A stretch of DNA of 64,000 nucleotides from Saccharomycopsis crataegensis (GCF_037102585.1 NW_027043821.1:434001-498000); one strand, 5' to 3'; positions 9,473-20,239 are shown, counted from the stretch's first letter. Translations and numbers: made by a program. The notes: generated from the letters alone by a model not told the origin.

Positions 9473-11437
9473 ATGCTACCTCTCGCTTGGGTCTGTCTCT
9501 CGTTCTTTGCAGTCGCCCATGCTGCAGTCGTCAACTCCACCAGTGTCAAAACCTCTGAAGTGGTTCACGCAGTGACAACTTCCAAAGTCATCAGTGCAGT
9601 ATCAACAAGAATCGTCACTGCCACCGATACCGTCACCGACTTCTCCACCGACGTTGTCTGGGTGTCTGCGCCTTACACTGTCACTTTGGTCAAAGATGAA
9701 AAGAATGCTATAATTTCTACTGAAAATTATCACTCCTCAGAATCCTTATCTTCTTCTTCTTCTTCTTCTTCTTCTTCTTCGTCAGCAGCAGCAGCAGCAA
9801 CAGCATCTACTTCCTCAGTATCGGTATCACAAATCCCAAAAATCACTACCTACAAAACCGACTATGTGCCAGTCACTTACTCCACCATCAAAGTGGTGAC
9901 CGTCACCACCGATGTTGGGTCAGTTAAAAAAACCGTTATTGCAACTTCAACCTTCACAAAAACCACTACCAGTGGGTTCCGTAACGCTACCACCATCTAC
10001 TCCAACACCACCATCACCCCTCATGCTACTTCTAACACCACCTTGACCAAGTCCAATTACCTAAGAAACAAGAACCATACCATCACCTCCACTTCCAAGA
10101 CCACTTCTAAGACTTCTTCTTCATCTTCTAAGTCATCTTCATCTTCCAAAACTTCTTTATCTTCCAAAACTTCCTCATCTTCCAAAACTTCTTCTTCCTC
10201 ATCCTCATCCTCACACACCCCATCGGCTACCGTGGGTAACGGGGTGGTCCCTTCATCCATTCTTGGCTACACTTATAGCGGGATTTCTCCCGTCACCACC
10301 AAAGACGAAGGCAACAACATCCTCACCAAGATCTGGGACCTGTTCTGGAAAAACAACGGGCTCATCACCAGCACCGTCTGTTCTGGCTCCCTGGGGTCAG
10401 CCCCAGCAGTATGGGCAGTCTCGGTGGCATTACAAGCGTTTGTCGATGGTGAAAAGGTGAACTCCTCTGGCAAATACACCTCGCAAATCTCGCAAATCTA
10501 TGGGTTCCTCATGACCTATTATAACGCCAATAAAAAAGGGTTTTCCGCGTCGCAAGCCAAAGATAACGATATCTATTACGACGATAACGCCCAAGTGGCC
10601 ACCGCGCTTATCAACGCTTACGAAACCACCAAAAACTCCACTTATCTCAGCCGGGCTGAAGACGTGGTGCTGTTCCTCATGGGGGGTTGGAATTCCACTT
10701 ATGGCGGGGTCACTTGGCACTTGGGGTCCCCGTATATTGCCCTGATCCTGACCACCGAAACCGCGTTGGCGTGTCTTAGATTATACCTGCACCACCAACA
10801 GAATAAAACCTACCTTGACTTCGCGGAGAAATCCATGGTATGGCTCCACCAAACCCTTTGGGACAATTCCACCAACCTTATTTTCGACGGGGAAACCGGC
10901 CACAGTATTGGGAAAGACGAGTTCTCGTATCAAGTGGGGACCGCGCTCGCAGCGTGTGTCAAGTTATACAATTTCACCAAGAACCAACAATGGAAAACCT
11001 TAGCCGAGGCATTGGCCAAGTCGGGGACCGATAATCAATTGACGATCTATAATCGTGATTACGATAACCACTACCGATTCTGGCGCGATGGGCTTGATTT
11101 CACCCAGTTGTTGTTCGAAGGGATGATTGAATATTATCAAGACATCGACAAGAACGTGAACATTGTCAATGAGGTGGCCAGAGAAGCTCGTTTCGTGTAT
11201 GATTTCTCAAGAAGTGATAAAGATTCCATGTATTTCTCCTCGGTGAACCCTTTGGGTAACGATGATACAATTTATAAAAGATGGCGCACCGTTACCAACA
11301 CCACCAAATCAGAAAGTTTGAATAAGGATAATTTCTGCAGTAAGGACACCAATGGCACCCCAATTAGAAGTTTGATCGATGAAGGCTCCGCCGCAAGAAT
11401 CTTCTTGTTATCTTCGATGATTGTGAAGACTATTTGA
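9473..11437 (+). CDS. Secreted GH76 alpha-1,6-mannanase-like protein with Ser/Thr stalk
   Basis: A 654-residue predicted cell-surface protein. Residues 1-18 (MLPLAWVCLSFFAVAHA) are a signal peptide. Residues ~20-265 are rich in Thr, Val and Ser, with two poly-Ser blocks encoded by TCT/TCA repeats, likely an O-mannosylated stalk. Residues ~265-650 form a glycoside hydrolase family 76 (alpha/alpha)6 domain. The paired catalytic aspartates are visible in IYYDDNAQVATALINAY (about residues 367-383), followed by WNSTYGGVTWHLGS and the helix ending ALACLRLY. There is no hydrophobic C-terminal tail, so no GPI anchor is predicted, unlike Dfg5 and Dcw1. A role in trimming or remodelling cell wall mannan is inferred from the family. 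The domain contains six clustered CTG codons that fit the family better as Ser. Confidence 0.75.
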   Translation: MLPLAWVCLSFFAVAHAAVVNSTSVKTSEVVHAVTTSKVISAVSTRIVTATDTVTDFSTDVVWVSAPYTVTLVKDEKNAIISTENYHSSESLSSSSSSSSSSSSAAAAATASTSSVSVSQIPKITTYKTDYVPVTYSTIKVVTVTTDVGSVKKTVIATSTFTKTTTSGFRNATTIYSNTTITPHATSNTTLTKSNYLRNKNHTITSTSKTTSKTSSSSSKSSSSSKTSLSSKTSSSSKTSSSSSSSSHTPSATVGNGVVPSSILGYTYSGISPVTTKDEGNNILTKIWDLFWKNNGLITSTVCSGSLGSAPAVWAVSVALQAFVDGEKVNSSGKYTSQISQIYGFLMTYYNANKKGFSASQAKDNDIYYDDNAQVATALINAYETTKNSTYLSRAEDVVLFLMGGWNSTYGGVTWHLGSPYIALILTTETALACLRLYLHHQQNKTYLDFAEKSMVWLHQTLWDNSTNLIFDGETGHSIGKDEFSYQVGTALAACVKLYNFTKNQQWKTLAEALAKSGTDNQLTIYNRDYDNHYRFWRDGLDFTQLLFEGMIEYYQDIDKNVNIVNEVAREARFVYDFSRSDKDSMYFSSVNPLGNDDTIYKRWRTVTNTTKSESLNKDNFCSKDTNGTPIRSLIDEGSAARIFLLSSMIVKTI

Positions 11438-11524
11438 TGAGATTTAGTAGAGATCAGTAAATTTGATTTTAAAATATGTATAGACAGCTTTTTGTTTTGT
11501 TTTGTTTTGTTTTGTTATTTTCCT

Positions 11525-11573
<49 letters not shown>

Positions 11574-11973
11574 CATCACCATTTTTTTTAGAATCTGATC
11601 CCTTTTTATTATAGACCATTTATATACACTACGCAATTAGACACAATAATTTTTTCAAATAATAAGCAATATTAGAAACTTCTTGTAATTATTACAATTT
11701 ATCACCACTTGTTATCACGATCTATATTTTCTTTAAAAAACTGTTCCTTAAATATAAATAGAATGCATCAAAATAATAGTGAATAAAATAAAAATCAATG
11801 ATTATCAAAACCATTATAAAGCAAATAAATCTCAAAAATGAAACCATACAAAAACAAAAACAAAAATAAAAACAAAAACAAAACCAAGTTGAAGTTAACA
11901 ATTTACAACAAAAAAAAAAAAAAAAAAATTAAACCAAAATAAAAAACACAAACAAAAAAAAATCATAAATAAC
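11438..11973. other. Convergent AT-rich intergenic region
   Basis: This is the 3' flank shared by the GH76 gene and CYK3. It holds a TTTTG pentamer run (about 11491-11515), a 43-base poly-T tract (11527-11569), an AAAAAC-type hexamer run (about 11850-11885) and a poly-A tract near 11911-11928. No gene or structured RNA is apparent. Confidence 0.6.
11527..11569 (+). repeat. Poly(T) tract, 43 bases
   Basis: An uninterrupted T homopolymer in the 3' flank of the GH76 gene. It is prone to length error in sequencing and assembly. Confidence 0.85.
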
Positions 11974-14900
11974 TTATCGACAAACCCACTCGGCAAAAAC
12001 ACACCATGCAACCCCTCCATCAGTAACCACCAACCCTTTCCAAACCCCAACTTCATCACAATTCACTGCCGCCTCCCAGGCTCCATGGGCCGATCCTCCT
12101 GGTGCTTCATTGGCCACTTCTTTCTTTTTAAGCTTGATGATTCTCCCCGTTGGGCTTTGTAACGCCAACTTCGTCTTAAGAAACCCTGACCCGTTGGTGA
12201 GCCCGGCACTAGGATGTTGCAAGATCTTGAAAATGTACGAGAAATCAGGGTTCAAGTTCTTGATTTGCGGGTCTTTCACGTAAAGATCGTGTTTTTGACA
12301 ATGGATCGTTGGGTAACGGGTGACAAATTGAAGTTCACGATACACTATTTTCTTGTTGTTGTTGTTCTCCAAAGAATTCGCCATAAGGGCATTTGGTGAT
12401 GATGATGACGGTGGTCCCGGTTGACGGAAATCGCCAGTAAGGACATGATACAATGGAATCGTCAATGATAATGGATGGACGTTGGCAAGGGATTTCTGAA
12501 GCCCTTTAGCCCCACTATAAATCTCAACGAACCCTTTCGAGCAATTTTCCGGGAGAAGTGCCTTGATACGACAATAGCGAACGTTGTTCTTCCAAAAGAT
12601 CTGTGACACACATAAATGACGATAATTGCCAACCTCTTTTGAGGCAGCATTATTATTATTATTATTATTATTGTTGTTGTTATTGGCCCCGCCTTTTTTC
12701 TTGGTGACCACCACCTCTGAAGGGTTGGAATCAATTGGTTTTACCGAACAGAATACCTCAACATTTTTAGGAACTTCCAAAACAATTTCAAACACTTCAA
12801 GGTCTTGGAGACGGGTCAATGCATTGTTGAACTTTTTGATTTTGAGGTCGGTCTTGAAGAATTGGGGATAACAAGATGGTAATGACAAGGCGATCATCGA
12901 ATCCAACGGTGGGGAAACATGTTGTTGTTCAATCAATGTCGGGATATGGGTATGGATAAGTTCAAGCGGTTTGGTCAAGAAATAAATCGACTTATCAAGA
13001 TTATTACCACAATTATTCTTCTTGGAGATCCCCGCGGTATACGGGGTAATCGATGATGCCGAGGTTTGGGCGAACGATTGACCGGAAAATGTCGACGAGC
13101 TCGACGATTTGTGGGATTCCGGGTGGTCGGTGGTGGTATTGATATTGTTCTTCAAAATCGAATTATAAAATGAATGAACGTTACCGAGGGCACAATCCAA
13201 GAATCGCCATTCATTATCAATCAACACACTGTTCCACACATGATTGGTGGTCAAACTAAGGTTTTCCTCGTGGGGTCTTTTGAAGTACCCGATTATCAAT
13301 TCGTTTGGAATTTGTAATTCATCAAGGAACACTTTCATCAACCAGGCCAATTGATACACCGTGGCGGTTTTCTGTTGGAAAATGGTGTTGATGTATTTGG
13401 CTGGCGAGTTGCGAACGTCAATGACTTCATTCAGCTCGATCAAATGGATTTTCTCGGTACAGAACACGTAACACGCGCGAACTCTATCAAGTTCACTGGA
13501 ATACTTAATCGCCACTTCATTGGAAATAAAAGTTTTCGGGGAAATGTACGGCAAATGCCTTAAATTCCGGATGAACTCGTCGACATTTTTGAAATCACCG
13601 TCGAAATTCAACGACCGATGGGAATTACCGGCAGGCGGTGGTGGTGGTGGTGGAGGACCATACTTGGAAATCGGCACCACTTCGTTACTATTGGCCTCGG
13701 TGAGCAATCTTTGAGGCTCAAGAATCAAGTACTTTTCATGCTGAAGCGCCCGCTTTTGACGCACTTTATAATCTTTGGCAGAAATACTGGTGGCACGATT
13801 CAAATCAACCTTGTTTTCAATCCACGAGGCTTCGGTATCGGCATTCCCGATACTCAAATCGGCGAAATTCTGATTCTTCAAAGTTTGGGGCAAATGGTTA
13901 TCGTTCAAGATATTGGCGACCGACGAGGGTTTATTAGGGACGATCAATCCGGTGGCGGAATTCAACGGGTTGATTTTCCCAAGGTCTTGATCTTTTAAAA
14001 ACCATTTTTTCAAAAAATTCGATTTCTTATTTTTTTTATCCTCAACGAAAATCACGTCCAATGGATTATGGGCATGGGCGTGCAAATCATTGACAGAACT
14101 AATCGCGGCGATGATTTCTTGAGGGTCGGGTGGGGCATCATTCAAGATCGAGACGTCGCCCTTTGAGTTTTGAAGGTCGAAATGATCATCGGCAGACACC
14201 CGGCGCAAGTACTTGCTCTTCATGAAACTTTGACTTAACTCATTATCATGTTCTGCTGGCTGGGGTTGCTTGTGTTGTTGTTGTTTTGATTGGGAAAGTT
14301 CAGATGGAAGGGGTGGTAAATTGTTATTTCCTCCTCTAACATTTTTGTGACGATAGTAACTACCGGCACTGGTGGCGCTGAAATCGGTGATTGCCGTTGA
14401 CACCGAGCTTGAAACACTTTCATTTGAATTGAAATGGGTTCCAGTACCCCCACTAATGCTGGAATTATCATCAATGTTTGGGTGTTGTTGTTGTTGTGAA
14501 GTGTTGTTGTTATAATGATGAGGATGAGGGTTATTATTATGATAATCGCTGACGGTGGATTTCGATTGATTCAAAGTATCTGGATCGTATGGAATCACAA
14601 AACTGGTGTTATTGGAGTTCTGGAAATTCTGATAAAATCTATTATCGTGTTTAGATACCGCATCCGGGTGTAAGTAGCTATTATCTGGGGTACTGGTTTG
14701 AGGTACGTCATCACCAAGGAAATTCAAGCTGGTATTAAAGTAATGCAAAAGTTCAGGGTTTGGTTCAGAATGCTCATTATACGATTTGATCGGGACTCTA
14801 TGGGCAGGGGGAAGTGGAGGAGGTGGTAGTAGTAGATCTTCTTCTTCTTCTTCTTCTTCATCTTCTTCGTGTTCTCCTGAAGAAGCTTCAATTTGAAGAT

Positions 14901-15924
14901 CATTATCGATATTCAACATATCAGGAACCACCGAAGGAGGTTTCAAAGTAGAAGTATTGGAGAATTCTCTATTTGATTCGAGGTTGAAACGAGAGAATGG
15001 CATGGACATTGAGTGAGGAATTCCTGGTTTAATTTTATTGTAGTTATTATTATTATTATTACCGGCAGTTAAGCTACCAATATTCATGGCACTTTGACTA
15101 TGAGGAAGGTAATTAGCTTTGGAATTACTGACAAGACTAGCGGCATGATTGGCATGGGATATCGATGCCTCTTTGGATTTATTGGCGTAGAAATCATTGA
15201 GTTGATTGACTAACAAGTTCAAGTTTTGAGGGGTTGACAATGAATGAGCGATTTGTGATTTGCGTTGCATCATGTCATTTTGAAGCTGTGATTTCTTTTG
15301 GATTTCCGTTTGCAATTGTTGTAGCTGTTGAAGTTGTCTAAGTTGTTGGATTTGGTTTTCGATATCTTCTGGGGACAACGACAATGATTGGTTGAACGAT
15401 TGGTTATTCATTGATTGATCCATCATGGTATGATTACCGAAGGTGGTGTCGGGGTCTTTGAATGAATGAACCGATATCGAGTGATGGGGGAGCATCGTAG
15501 ATCTAAAGCTGGTGTCTGCTGTTGCTTGATCCACACTGGTGGAGATGTTTGCATGCAGATCATTCATTTTTCTCGACACATTGTTAATATTGTTATTTCC
15601 AGGACTTTCGACAGGTTTCATGATGGTGGTGGGGGTGGTGCTGGTATTATTAATATTATTATTATTATTATTATTATTATTAGCCTTCATAGAAAGATCA
15701 GCTTTAGAGCCATTGGGATCATCGATGATCTTGACAAAATTCAGCGGGAAGTTACCAGTCATTTTGTTTCTTTTCAGTTTACCATGCCACCAATTACCAT
15801 CGCCAAAGCTATCGACTTCGATGATATCTCCTTCGATGAACCCAAGATCATCGTCTTGTTCGCCACCCCAAGAATACACTGCTCTAACTTTGCAAGGCAA
15901 TTCGTATTCTGAGAAGTTGACCAT
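11974..15924 (-). CDS. CYK3: Cytokinesis protein 3 (SH3 + inactive transglutaminase-like domain)
   Basis: A 1316-residue protein of the contractile ring and bud neck that promotes primary septum formation through Chs2/Inn1. Residues ~8-68 are an SH3 domain (VRAVYSWGGEQDDDLGFIEG, later GNWWHGKL and GNFPLNFV), closely matching Cyk3. Residues ~70-750 are low complexity, rich in Asn/Gln and poly-Pro. Residues ~790-915 are a transglutaminase-like fold. His and Asp are kept in NHVWNSVLIDNEWRFLDCALGN-like order (residues ~896-912), but the position of the catalytic Cys, in KTATVYQLAWL (about 850-860), has no Cys, as known for Cyk3 proteins. It is longer than S. cerevisiae Cyk3 (885), mainly because of disordered insertions including poly-N tracts. 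The start ATG precedes the SH3 directly. Confidence 0.93.
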   Translation of the reverse strand: MVNFSEYELPCKVRAVYSWGGEQDDDLGFIEGDIIEVDSFGDGNWWHGKLKRNKMTGNFPLNFVKIIDDPNGSKADLSMKANNNNNNNNNINNTSTTPTTIMKPVESPGNNNINNVSRKMNDLHANISTSVDQATADTSFRSTMLPHHSISVHSFKDPDTTFGNHTMMDQSMNNQSFNQSLSLSPEDIENQIQQLRQLQQLQQLQTEIQKKSQLQNDMMQRKSQIAHSLSTPQNLNLLVNQLNDFYANKSKEASISHANHAASLVSNSKANYLPHSQSAMNIGSLTAGNNNNNNYNKIKPGIPHSMSMPFSRFNLESNREFSNTSTLKPPSVVPDMLNIDNDLQIEASSGEHEEDEEEEEEEDLLLPPPPLPPAHRVPIKSYNEHSEPNPELLHYFNTSLNFLGDDVPQTSTPDNSYLHPDAVSKHDNRFYQNFQNSNNTSFVIPYDPDTLNQSKSTVSDYHNNNPHPHHYNNNTSQQQQHPNIDDNSSISGGTGTHFNSNESVSSSVSTAITDFSATSAGSYYRHKNVRGGNNNLPPLPSELSQSKQQQHKQPQPAEHDNELSQSFMKSKYLRRVSADDHFDLQNSKGDVSILNDAPPDPQEIIAAISSVNDLHAHAHNPLDVIFVEDKKNKKSNFLKKWFLKDQDLGKINPLNSATGLIVPNKPSSVANILNDNHLPQTLKNQNFADLSIGNADTEASWIENKVDLNRATSISAKDYKVRQKRALQHEKYLILEPQRLLTEANSNEVVPISKYGPPPPPPPPAGNSHRSLNFDGDFKNVDEFIRNLRHLPYISPKTFISNEVAIKYSSELDRVRACYVFCTEKIHLIELNEVIDVRNSPAKYINTIFQQKTATVYQLAWLMKVFLDELQIPNELIIGYFKRPHEENLSLTTNHVWNSVLIDNEWRFLDCALGNVHSFYNSILKNNINTTTDHPESHKSSSSSTFSGQSFAQTSASSITPYTAGISKKNNCGNNLDKSIYFLTKPLELIHTHIPTLIEQQHVSPPLDSMIALSLPSCYPQFFKTDLKIKKFNNALTRLQDLEVFEIVLEVPKNVEVFCSVKPIDSNPSEVVVTKKKGGANNNNNNNNNNNNAASKEVGNYRHLCVSQIFWKNNVRYCRIKALLPENCSKGFVEIYSGAKGLQKSLANVHPLSLTIPLYHVLTGDFRQPGPPSSSSPNALMANSLENNNNKKIVYRELQFVTRYPTIHCQKHDLYVKDPQIKNLNPDFSYIFKILQHPSAGLTNGSGFLKTKLALQSPTGRIIKLKKKEVANEAPGGSAHGAWEAAVNCDEVGVWKGLVVTDGGVAWCVFAEWVCR

Positions 15925-16373
15925 GATATATGAATGAATGAATCAATGTATGTATGTATGAATGTATGTATGTATGTATATCTATATTGTGTGATGATGG
16001 TGGTAGTGTGTGTGTAAAAATATATGTGATTTGTGTTGATCAGGAACTAACAATTGTTGAATGTAATAATAATCATAAGCGAGACTGTCACAAGTTGTGT
16101 GTGTATGTAGGAAGGATGGAAGAAGGGAAGGAAGAAAAGAAAAGAAAAGAAAAGAAAAAGAACAAGCAAAAGAAGAGCTTTCAGACCATCAGATGCAATT
16201 CAGCGAAAACACATTTTTTTAAGGAGAAAGTGAAATGGGAAAAGAAGAAGCAAAAAAAAAAAAAAAAAATAGTGAAGTCACCGAGACGGGGGATGGTTTG
16301 TTTACGTTTTCCCTGTTTCGGCAGTACCGCTGCGACGGGTGGTTGGTTTATGCCAAAACAACAACCACCAAAG

Positions 16374-16422
16374 CTGTCTGCCTGTCTGCCTGTCTGCCTG
16401 TCTGCCTGTCTGCCTGTCTGTC
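16374..16422 (+). repeat. Period-8 tandem repeat (GTCTGCCT)n
   Basis: Roughly six copies of an eight-base unit alternating CTGT and CTGC, in the CYK3/complex I intergenic region. It creates Cys/Leu-rich spurious open frames on both strands. Confidence 0.8.
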
Positions 16423-17088
16423 CTGCCTGGTATTGTATTATCCAGCGGTGTTTCGGATTTCTTTTTTTTTTTTTTTTCTCTTTCTTGGAGGAGAATCAAG
16501 AGTTGAAAAAAAAAAAAAGGATGTTCCAATGATGAAGTTGTTGTTTCTTCTTTGGCTTTAAGAGATGGATGGATGGGTCTTGCTTGCATTTTGGGTGCGA
16601 CTCTCCGACACAACCAACCACTGACTGTATAAACAATCTCATAAACGGATGGAATTTCAGGTGCACAGCACACAGCACACAGCATAAAACAACAACAACA
16701 ACAACAACCTCATGAATCATCGAATCCTGGTCTGGGCATCGAATATTGTTTTTGTGGAAAATTAAATTTAAATGTTTTTTTGTGCTGTTTGTGCTTGGAT
16801 AGCTTTTCATTGACTCGTTAATATGCAATTTGATTTGATTTGATTTGATTAGCTTTTATATAAATAAATAAATTGATCATAGAAGATACCATCATCAGGT
16901 GACAGCTTACACTTTCCAATCTCCAAGCAGCAGCGATGAGGTATCTCATATATATATATATATATATATATAAGTAAACGGCGACGATGGTAAACCAACT
17001 AACCAAAACTCCCAGAGTATCCATGCACTGTTCCGCATGATAACGCGGGTATCACACATCACCACCCCACCCCACCCCCACTTCACAG

Positions 17089-17098
17089 ATTGGCCAAT
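17089..17098. promoter_or_regulatory. Palindromic double CCAAT box
   Basis: ATTGGCCAAT joins two CCAAT boxes head to head, 317 bp before the start of the complex I 49 kDa subunit gene. The HAP (CCAAT-binding) complex controls respiratory genes in yeasts, so a role in respiratory control is plausible. It is seen as a motif only. Confidence 0.4.
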
Positions 17099-17385
17099 TG
17101 CGAGGCGGCGGTTTTTCAAAAAAAAAAAAAAAAGTTGAGAGAAAAAAAAAAAAAAATTACATAGTGTGGGACGGTGTTGATATATCTATATATATTATCA
17201 TTATTATATGTGTGTGTGTGTGTGTCATCTTATGCTCAACTAACAACAACAACAACAACCAAACAGTAGCATTATTATTGATTTTAAAGGGACAGACAAA
17301 ATACCTTAAACTACACATTGAATCCCTCAATTTTTTTTTTTTTTCCATTTGTCTCTTTACTTTCCTGTTTCTGCTGATTTTATTC

Positions 17386-17414
<29 letters not shown>

Positions 17415-17416
<2 letters not shown>

Positions 17417-18803
17417 GCTCTCATTTGCTCGTCGTTCGGTGTTAAAGCGTTCCACCGTCGCTACTACTTCAAGATTCTTGAGTGGTGGCCAATCTACAAA
17501 GTACGCTTTCATTAATCCTCCTGAATCAGTTGATAACTCTCTCGGGACTTACCAATCGATCAACAAGACCACAATAACCGAAGATTTCAACACCATAAAT
17601 AGCGACTCTGAAGATCTTAAGAAACACCAAAACACCAAGATCAGACACTTCACCGTGAATTTCGGGCCACAACATCCTGCGGCCCACGGGGTGTTGAGAT
17701 TGATTTTGGAATTGCAAGGGGAAGAAATTGTCAGATCGGATCCTCACGTCGGTTTGTTGCACAGAGGGACCGAGAAGTTGATCGAATCAAAGACTTATAT
17801 GCAAGCTTTGCCATACTTTGACCGGATGGATTATTGTTCGATGATGACCAACGAATTGAGTTTTGCCCTTGCCACGGAAAAATTGTTGAACGTCGACGTG
17901 CCGCTTAGAGCCAAGTACATTAGAACTTTGATGGGGGAAATCACCAGAGTGTTGAACCATTGTATGTCGATTTTGTCGCACGCCATGGATGTCGGGGCAT
18001 TGACCCCGTTCCTTTGGGGTTTTGAAGAGCGTGAAAAATTGATGGAATTTTACGAAAGAGTGTCGGGGGCCAGAATGCACGCCGCGTACGTTAGACCGGG
18101 CGGGGTTTCCCAAGACTTGCCAGAAGGGTTATTGGACGATATTTACATGTGGGCGACCCAATTTGGTGACAGATTGGACGAAACCGAAGAATTGTTGACC
18201 ACCAACAGAATCTGGAAACAAAGATTGGTCGACGTTGGGGTGTTGACCGCGGAAGACGCGTTGAACTACGGGTGTACCGGGGTGATGTTGAGAGGGTCAG
18301 GGATTCCTTACGATATTAGAAAAAGTCAACCTTACGACGCGTATGACTTGGTTGATTTCGATGTGCCGGTAGGTCTCAATGGTGATTCTTATGACCGTTA
18401 CTTGTGTAGAATGGCGGAATTCAGACAATCTTTGAGAATCATTGAGCAATGTATAAACCAAATGCCAGCGGGGCCAGTCAAGGTTGAAGATTGGAAAGTG
18501 AGTCCTCCACCAAGAGACTTGATGAAGGAGGATATGGAAGCGTTGATCCACCACTTTTTGTTGTTCACCAAGGGGTACGCGGTTCCACAAGGTGACACTT
18601 ATACCGCGATCGAGGCTCCAAAAGGTGAATTGGGGGTGTATCTTGTGAGTGATGGTTCTGAAAGACCATACAGATGTCACATTAGAGGTCCAGGGTTTGC
18701 CCATTTGTCTGCCTTTGACCATATTGCCAGAGGTAATTACTTGGCTGATTGTGTGGCGATCATTGGTACCATGGATCTTGTGTTTGGTGAAGTTGATCGT
18801 TGA
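17415..18803 (+). CDS. NUCM: NADH:ubiquinone oxidoreductase 49 kDa subunit (NDUFS2/NUCM)
   Basis: Core subunit of mitochondrial complex I that helps form the ubiquinone-reduction site, 462 residues. The start at 17415 gives [20 protein letters not shown], a clear mitochondrial presequence. A longer in-frame start at 17349 would add a repeat-encoded poly-Asn segment and is rejected. Conserved family motifs include [14 protein letters not shown] (quinone-site His), [24 protein letters not shown] (quinone-site Tyr), [29 protein letters not shown] and [14 protein letters not shown]. The protein looks full length and intact to FGEVDR at the C-terminus. Its presence shows that the organism has a proton-pumping complex I, unlike Saccharomyces. 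Confidence 0.97.
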
Positions 18804-18829
18804 GGAGAGAAACTAACAAGAAAGAAATA

Positions 18830-18869
<40 letters not shown>

Positions 18870-19344
18870 ATGAAAGAAACGGGAGTAGTAGTATATTGTC
18901 ATATATATTTTTTTCTTTTTTTTGTTTTGTTGCACTAATAATATTTTTGTAGTTTGTTTATTTTATATTATCATTTACTATATATCATCATTCACTATAG
19001 CTATATATATATATATATATATATGTTTATATTTTCAAAAAAAAAGAAAAAAAAAAAAATGAAATAAAATATCCCAACGTTGTTTGGATTTTTTTTTTAA
19101 TAATTGGAAGATGAATTGTAGGAATTAGGGAGAGACGAGGCGAGGTGAGGCGACGAGAGTGTGTGTTGAATTGTTGTTGTTGTTATAGGTATGAATTTCT
19201 ATTATTATCAAGTATAAGGGAAGGAAACTGAGGGAGATACTTAAATAATATTGGGATTGATTGATTGATTGATTGATTGATAGAGATTATTATTATTATT
19301 ATTATTATTGTTGACGGAGGAATGGGATCCATGACATCCCTTCA

Positions 19345-19396
19345 AGTCAGTCAGTCAGTCAGACAGTCAGTCAGTCAGTCAGTCAGTCAGTCAGTC
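19345..19396 (+). repeat. (AGTC)n tetranucleotide repeat
   Basis: About thirteen units with a single interruption (agac). It sits in the long gene-poor region. Confidence 0.8.
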
Positions 19397-20203
19397 ATGC
19401 AGACAGACGTACGTAGGAAAAAAAAAAAAGGATCCCGATTTCCCTTAAATAATAATACCGCTGATGAATGGATAAATAGATAGATAGAATGTCTTCAATG
19501 AGAAGCAGCTGTCGTTGAAACTATTACCACAACACTCTGTTTTGGACTGGGAAGTTCTACACCTATAATACTTTGTAAGGACACCCAATAAATTGTGGTA
19601 ATAATTTCTCATATGGCGGGAACGTTTATTTATTTATTTATTTGTTTATTTATTTATTTATTTATTATTCATGTGATGTTGGTCTATTGTATGAGAAGCT
19701 ATATCTTATTATTGATTGCCTATTTTATTATTAGTGAAAATTCTCACAACGACGATCTTTGACTTTGACTTTCACATCTTTTTTTTTCCGTGTTTTATTT
19801 TCCGTCTTTTCTTTTCTTTTCTTTTGTTTCCATTTTTAGTTCATTTTTAGTGTTTGATCTTGCTTGCTGTGGGCTAATAATTAATGGAAAGAAAGAAAGA
19901 GAACGGAATAAATAAATTAGAATTAGACAATCCTTGGCTAATAAATCTTGGCTGTAGAGCAGACAGAGACACACACACCCATTTCTTTTCTTTTTTTGGC
20001 CACTCAATTTCAAATGGTTGAGGTGTGATTGGCGACAATCAAATATCCCTAGAAAAAGATCACCACACAAAAATAATCATAATCATAATAATAATAATGA
20101 TAATTATAATAATAATATGAAATCCTTGTAGTTTTTTACCTCGGCCGGGAGATCTACAAAAGAGGAGGATTAATTACCATTTAGGAGTATTGTGACTACA
20201 GAC

Positions 20204-20239
20204 CCTGTCCTGTCCTGTCCTGTCCTGTCCTGTCCTGTA
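20204..20239 (+). repeat. (CCTGT)n pentanucleotide repeat
   Basis: Seven tandem units of five bases, in the gene-poor region. Confidence 0.8.

Larger units (their letters stand above)
15925..17414. other. Divergent promoter region between CYK3 and the complex I gene
   Basis: About 1.5 kb without a convincing gene. It contains GAAAA/poly-A runs (16120-16270), a period-8 tract of GTCTGCCT units (about 16374-16422), TA and TG dinucleotide runs (about 16951-16970 and 17210-17224), a forkhead-like TGTTTAC near 16300 (375 bp before CYK3) and an ATTGGCCAAT palindrome at 17089. Open frames here are generated by the repeats. The CAA run just before 17415 is an ordinary yeast leader sequence. Confidence 0.6.

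Noticed and set aside
16302-16828. Cys- and Gln/Thr-rich frames over the GTCTGCCT repeat
   Set aside because: Composition is set by the tandem repeat and homopolymer runs; no conserved pattern.
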